45,595 nucleotides of DNA, taken from contig JAFGNH010000153.1 of the NCBI GenBank assembly GCA_016927115.1, positions 1 to 45,595 of the forward strand, read 5' to 3'. The notes beneath the pieces are model-generated. The model was not told where the DNA came from. It saw only the letters and a list, made by a program, of their open reading frames with translations, and did not search any database. Made by a program: the position numbers and the translations under genes. Positions 43,744-45,595 of this stretch are shown here, piece after piece (the first letter of the stretch is position 1; each line of letters starts with the position of its first letter). The DNA comes from Anaerolineales bacterium. GTDB taxonomy: Bacteria > Chloroflexota > Anaerolineae > Anaerolineales > E44-bin32.

Positions 43744-43847
43744 CTGCTCCAGGTGGTCGATATTTACAGGCAGATGTACAATAAGTCTGAACAGAATCTG
43801 CCTGGCCAGAGGAAGAATAAACAGCAGGATCTGAGAGAGAGGAAACC

Positions 43848-45086
43848 ATGGATTTACGAGAGCGCATTACAGAATACTTTGACCAACATGAGGATGAGAT
43901 TAAAAATTTGATCGTTCAATTGACAACCTCCTTTGTGGAAGAACGAACAGTGAATGTGGTTTCGGAAAAATTGGGCGACCATCCGTATCTGAAAATCCGC
44001 GGCGAAGAATACCGCGTGGGCGACAAGGTGAAGAAGTTTTTTCAGGAGCTGGACATCCCGTTTGATGAATATTCCCGTATGGAAGGACGCCCCAACATTA
44101 TCGGTAAATTGGGGCAGGATAAGAGTGGTGAGCGGCTGTTCATGCCGGGCCATATGGATGTTGTTCCGGCGGGAGAAGGCTGGGATACCGATCCATACCA
44201 GGTTGTAGAGAAAGATGGGCTGCTGTATGGACGAGGTACTTCTGATAATAAAGGTCAGCTCGCATCCATTCTGGCAAGCGCCTACGTCTTGAAAAAAACG
44301 GGGCTTGATCGTGAACTGCGCGGCCAGCTACAGATAGCCGCCCTGTCTGATGAGGAAGCAATGGACGAAGACCAGATAGATTATGGGATTGGTTATCTGG
44401 TGGAAGAGAATCTTATTAATCCAACCGTATCTGTTGTGCCGGATATCGGTGAAGACATGAAAAAAATCGATATTGCTGAAAAAGGACGTATGGTTGTGAA
44501 AATCACAGCCATCGGGCGGCAGGCACATGGTGCCAATCCTGATGCAGGGATTAATGCTATCTACATGATGAATAAACTCGTTTCCCAAATAGAAACGTTG
44601 AAGCTGGAACACACAGTCCATCCATTGCTGGGTTCTCCCACGGTTAATCTGGGGGAGATACACGGCGGTGCTGCTCCTAATATAGTCCCCGGCACATGCT
44701 TTATCTATCTGGATTTCCGAATTGTCCCCGGGATGACCCGCGAAGGTGTGCTTGATGCCCTGCAGGTCTGTATCGATCAGGTTCCTGATGGGGACTTCCA
44801 AATTAAAGTAATATCAGCCAAGAGTCCACATGCAATTGAACCGGACAATCCGGTGGTGAAGATTATCCAGGAAGAAGCTCAAGCGGCTCTGGGTATCACA
44901 CCGGCTACCTTCGGCATCGGTGGGGGGACTTATGCAAAGGAGCTGGTTATGCATGGTGTAACTGCGGTCGGCTGGGGGCCGGGGGATGGTTCCACATTTC
45001 ATGTGGCTAATGAATACGTTGAAATTCAACAGCTGTTTGATTTTGCCAGGCTGACCTGTTTGCTGGCTTTACGGCTTGCGGGGTAG
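43848..45086 (+). CDS. M20-family metallopeptidase (ArgE/DapE type)
   Basis: A 412-residue enzyme. Metal and catalytic residues: H102-x-D104 (PGHMDVVP), D133 in GRGTSDNKG, E169/E170 (SDEEAM), an aspartate in VVPDIGE and a C-terminal His in TFHVANEY. The dimerisation (lid) domain lies at about 210-310. The family covers succinyl-diaminopimelate desuccinylase, acetylornithine deacetylase and dipeptidases; the exact activity is not decided by sequence. AGAGAGGAAACC precedes the ATG. Confidence 0.9.
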   Translation: MDLRERITEYFDQHEDEIKNLIVQLTTSFVEERTVNVVSEKLGDHPYLKIRGEEYRVGDKVKKFFQELDIPFDEYSRMEGRPNIIGKLGQDKSGERLFMPGHMDVVPAGEGWDTDPYQVVEKDGLLYGRGTSDNKGQLASILASAYVLKKTGLDRELRGQLQIAALSDEEAMDEDQIDYGIGYLVEENLINPTVSVVPDIGEDMKKIDIAEKGRMVVKITAIGRQAHGANPDAGINAIYMMNKLVSQIETLKLEHTVHPLLGSPTVNLGEIHGGAAPNIVPGTCFIYLDFRIVPGMTREGVLDALQVCIDQVPDGDFQIKVISAKSPHAIEPDNPVVKIIQEEAQAALGITPATFGIGGGTYAKELVMHGVTAVGWGPGDGSTFHVANEYVEIQQLFDFARLTCLLALRLAG

Positions 45087-45112
45087 AGCAGAGCCATATT
45101 CTACTGAATCCG

Positions 45113-45143
45113 AACGTGCCCGGACACCCAGGCACGTTTTTGT
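45113..45143 (+). terminator. Intrinsic terminator after the M20 peptidase gene
   Basis: AACGTGCC (45113-45120), a 10-base loop and GGCACGTT (45131-45138) followed by TTTGTT. The best intrinsic terminator in the window. Confidence 0.85.
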
Positions 45144-45241
45144 TAATAATGGAAATAGTATCAGAAGCAGCTGGCTGCTATCACAGCTGGTTGAAAATGT
45201 GTGTCCTCGCCTGCTATCCAGGGGCATCTCAAGCAGCGCCG

Positions 45242-45550
45242 CTAAAAACGCTCCTTGAAGATCTGATAGGCTTCCATAAAAGTCGGGAAACCTGTTGTCG
45301 GCAGGATCAACAGCAGGGTTTGCAGGATTTCTTCGTCGCTCGCGCCTGCCGCCCGGGCTTTGCGGATGTGGGTTTCCAACGCACGCCGGTGCTGGGTTGA
45401 GGCGGAAATCGCAACTTTCAGCAACCAGCGTGTCTTTTCTGGAAGAGGGCCTGCTTCAAGGTGAATCTCTTTTCCGAGCGCCTCATATTTATTGTAAATT
45501 TCGGGGAAGTCCTTCTGGAAGGTTTCAAGCAGGTCGCGTATATTATCCAT
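45242..45550 (-). CDS. Carboxymuconolactone decarboxylase-family protein
   Basis: A small all-helical protein of about 102 residues. The block EKTRWLLKVAISAS, then HRRALETHIRKARAAGASDEEILQ, matches the CMD fold (key blocks LETHIRKA and GASDEEI). It lacks the CxxC of the AhpD redox group: the equivalent stretch reads STQHRRA. It is thus closer to the PcaC-like or uncharacterised group. The ATG at 45550 is preferred to the GTG at 45553 by its AAGGAA site. It converges with the M20 peptidase gene. Confidence 0.82.
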   Translation of the reverse strand: MDNIRDLLETFQKDFPEIYNKYEALGKEIHLEAGPLPEKTRWLLKVAISASTQHRRALETHIRKARAAGASDEEILQTLLLILPTTGFPTFMEAYQIFKERF

Positions 45551-45595
45551 CACAGTTTCCTTTCCCTGGCAGGGTTTATTCCAGGAGTGGTTACC

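Noticed and set aside
45242..45550. AhpD-type peroxidase
   Set aside because: The redox CxxC pair of AhpD is missing; only the general carboxymuconolactone decarboxylase fold can be claimed.

Overview
The window looks like part of a chromosome from a Chloroflexota bacterium, probably class Anaerolineae. This is inference from style, not from a marker gene. The clues are sugar-binding lipoproteins with long Glu/Pro/Ala linkers after the lipobox, secreted Ig-like lipoproteins, several complete sugar-uptake operons next to each other, and short dispersed repeats between genes. No rRNA, tRNA, phage, transposase or CRISPR array was found. Three quarters of the window is about carbohydrate uptake and breakdown.

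Region 1 (1-1850): the C-terminal end of a membrane glycosyltransferase cut by the window edge, then about 0.9 kb without a gene that holds a 41-bp tandem repeat array (1301-1602). Region 2 (1851-10654, minus strand): an eight-gene operon read gntR, CUT1 sugar-binding lipoprotein, two CUT1 permeases, amidohydrolase, zinc alcohol dehydrogenase, FGGY kinase, DhnA-type class I aldolase. A clear sigma70 promoter and a perfect 10-8-10 inverted repeat stand in front of gntR. The enzyme order suggests that an imported compound is hydrolysed or deaminated, oxidised to a ketose, phosphorylated and split; I cannot name the substrate. Region 3 (10939-15067, minus): three hypothetical or secreted genes, two of which share an Ig-like module.

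Region 4 (15842-21540): a minus-strand operon of class II aldolase, class III aminotransferase, FGGY kinase and MFS transporter, with a divergent tetR gene. The 83-bp gap holds two related perfect palindromes and two overlapping divergent promoters; the tetR transcript is predicted to be leaderless. Region 5 (21698-22819, minus): a GNAT-like protein. Region 6 (23365-34711, plus): an L-arabinose operon with a LacI regulator carrying CGATAAC repeats at its promoter, a YtfQ/YtfT/YjfF/YtfR-like CUT2 transporter, an M24-fold protein that has lost most metal ligands, then araB, araD and araA.

Region 7 (34870-45595): mostly single genes on the plus strand: ferritin-like protein, EamA transporter plus PNPOx-like protein, Tat-exported phosphoesterase, a 20/19-bp tandem repeat array, a lipoprotein of a conserved uncharacterised family, methyltransferase, YbaK/ProX editing protein, DUF4230 protein, ArfB, MFS transporter and M20 peptidase, ending with a strong terminator and a minus-strand carboxymuconolactone-decarboxylase-family gene. 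Dispersed CGCTGA-containing repeats sit directly at the stop codons of several genes.
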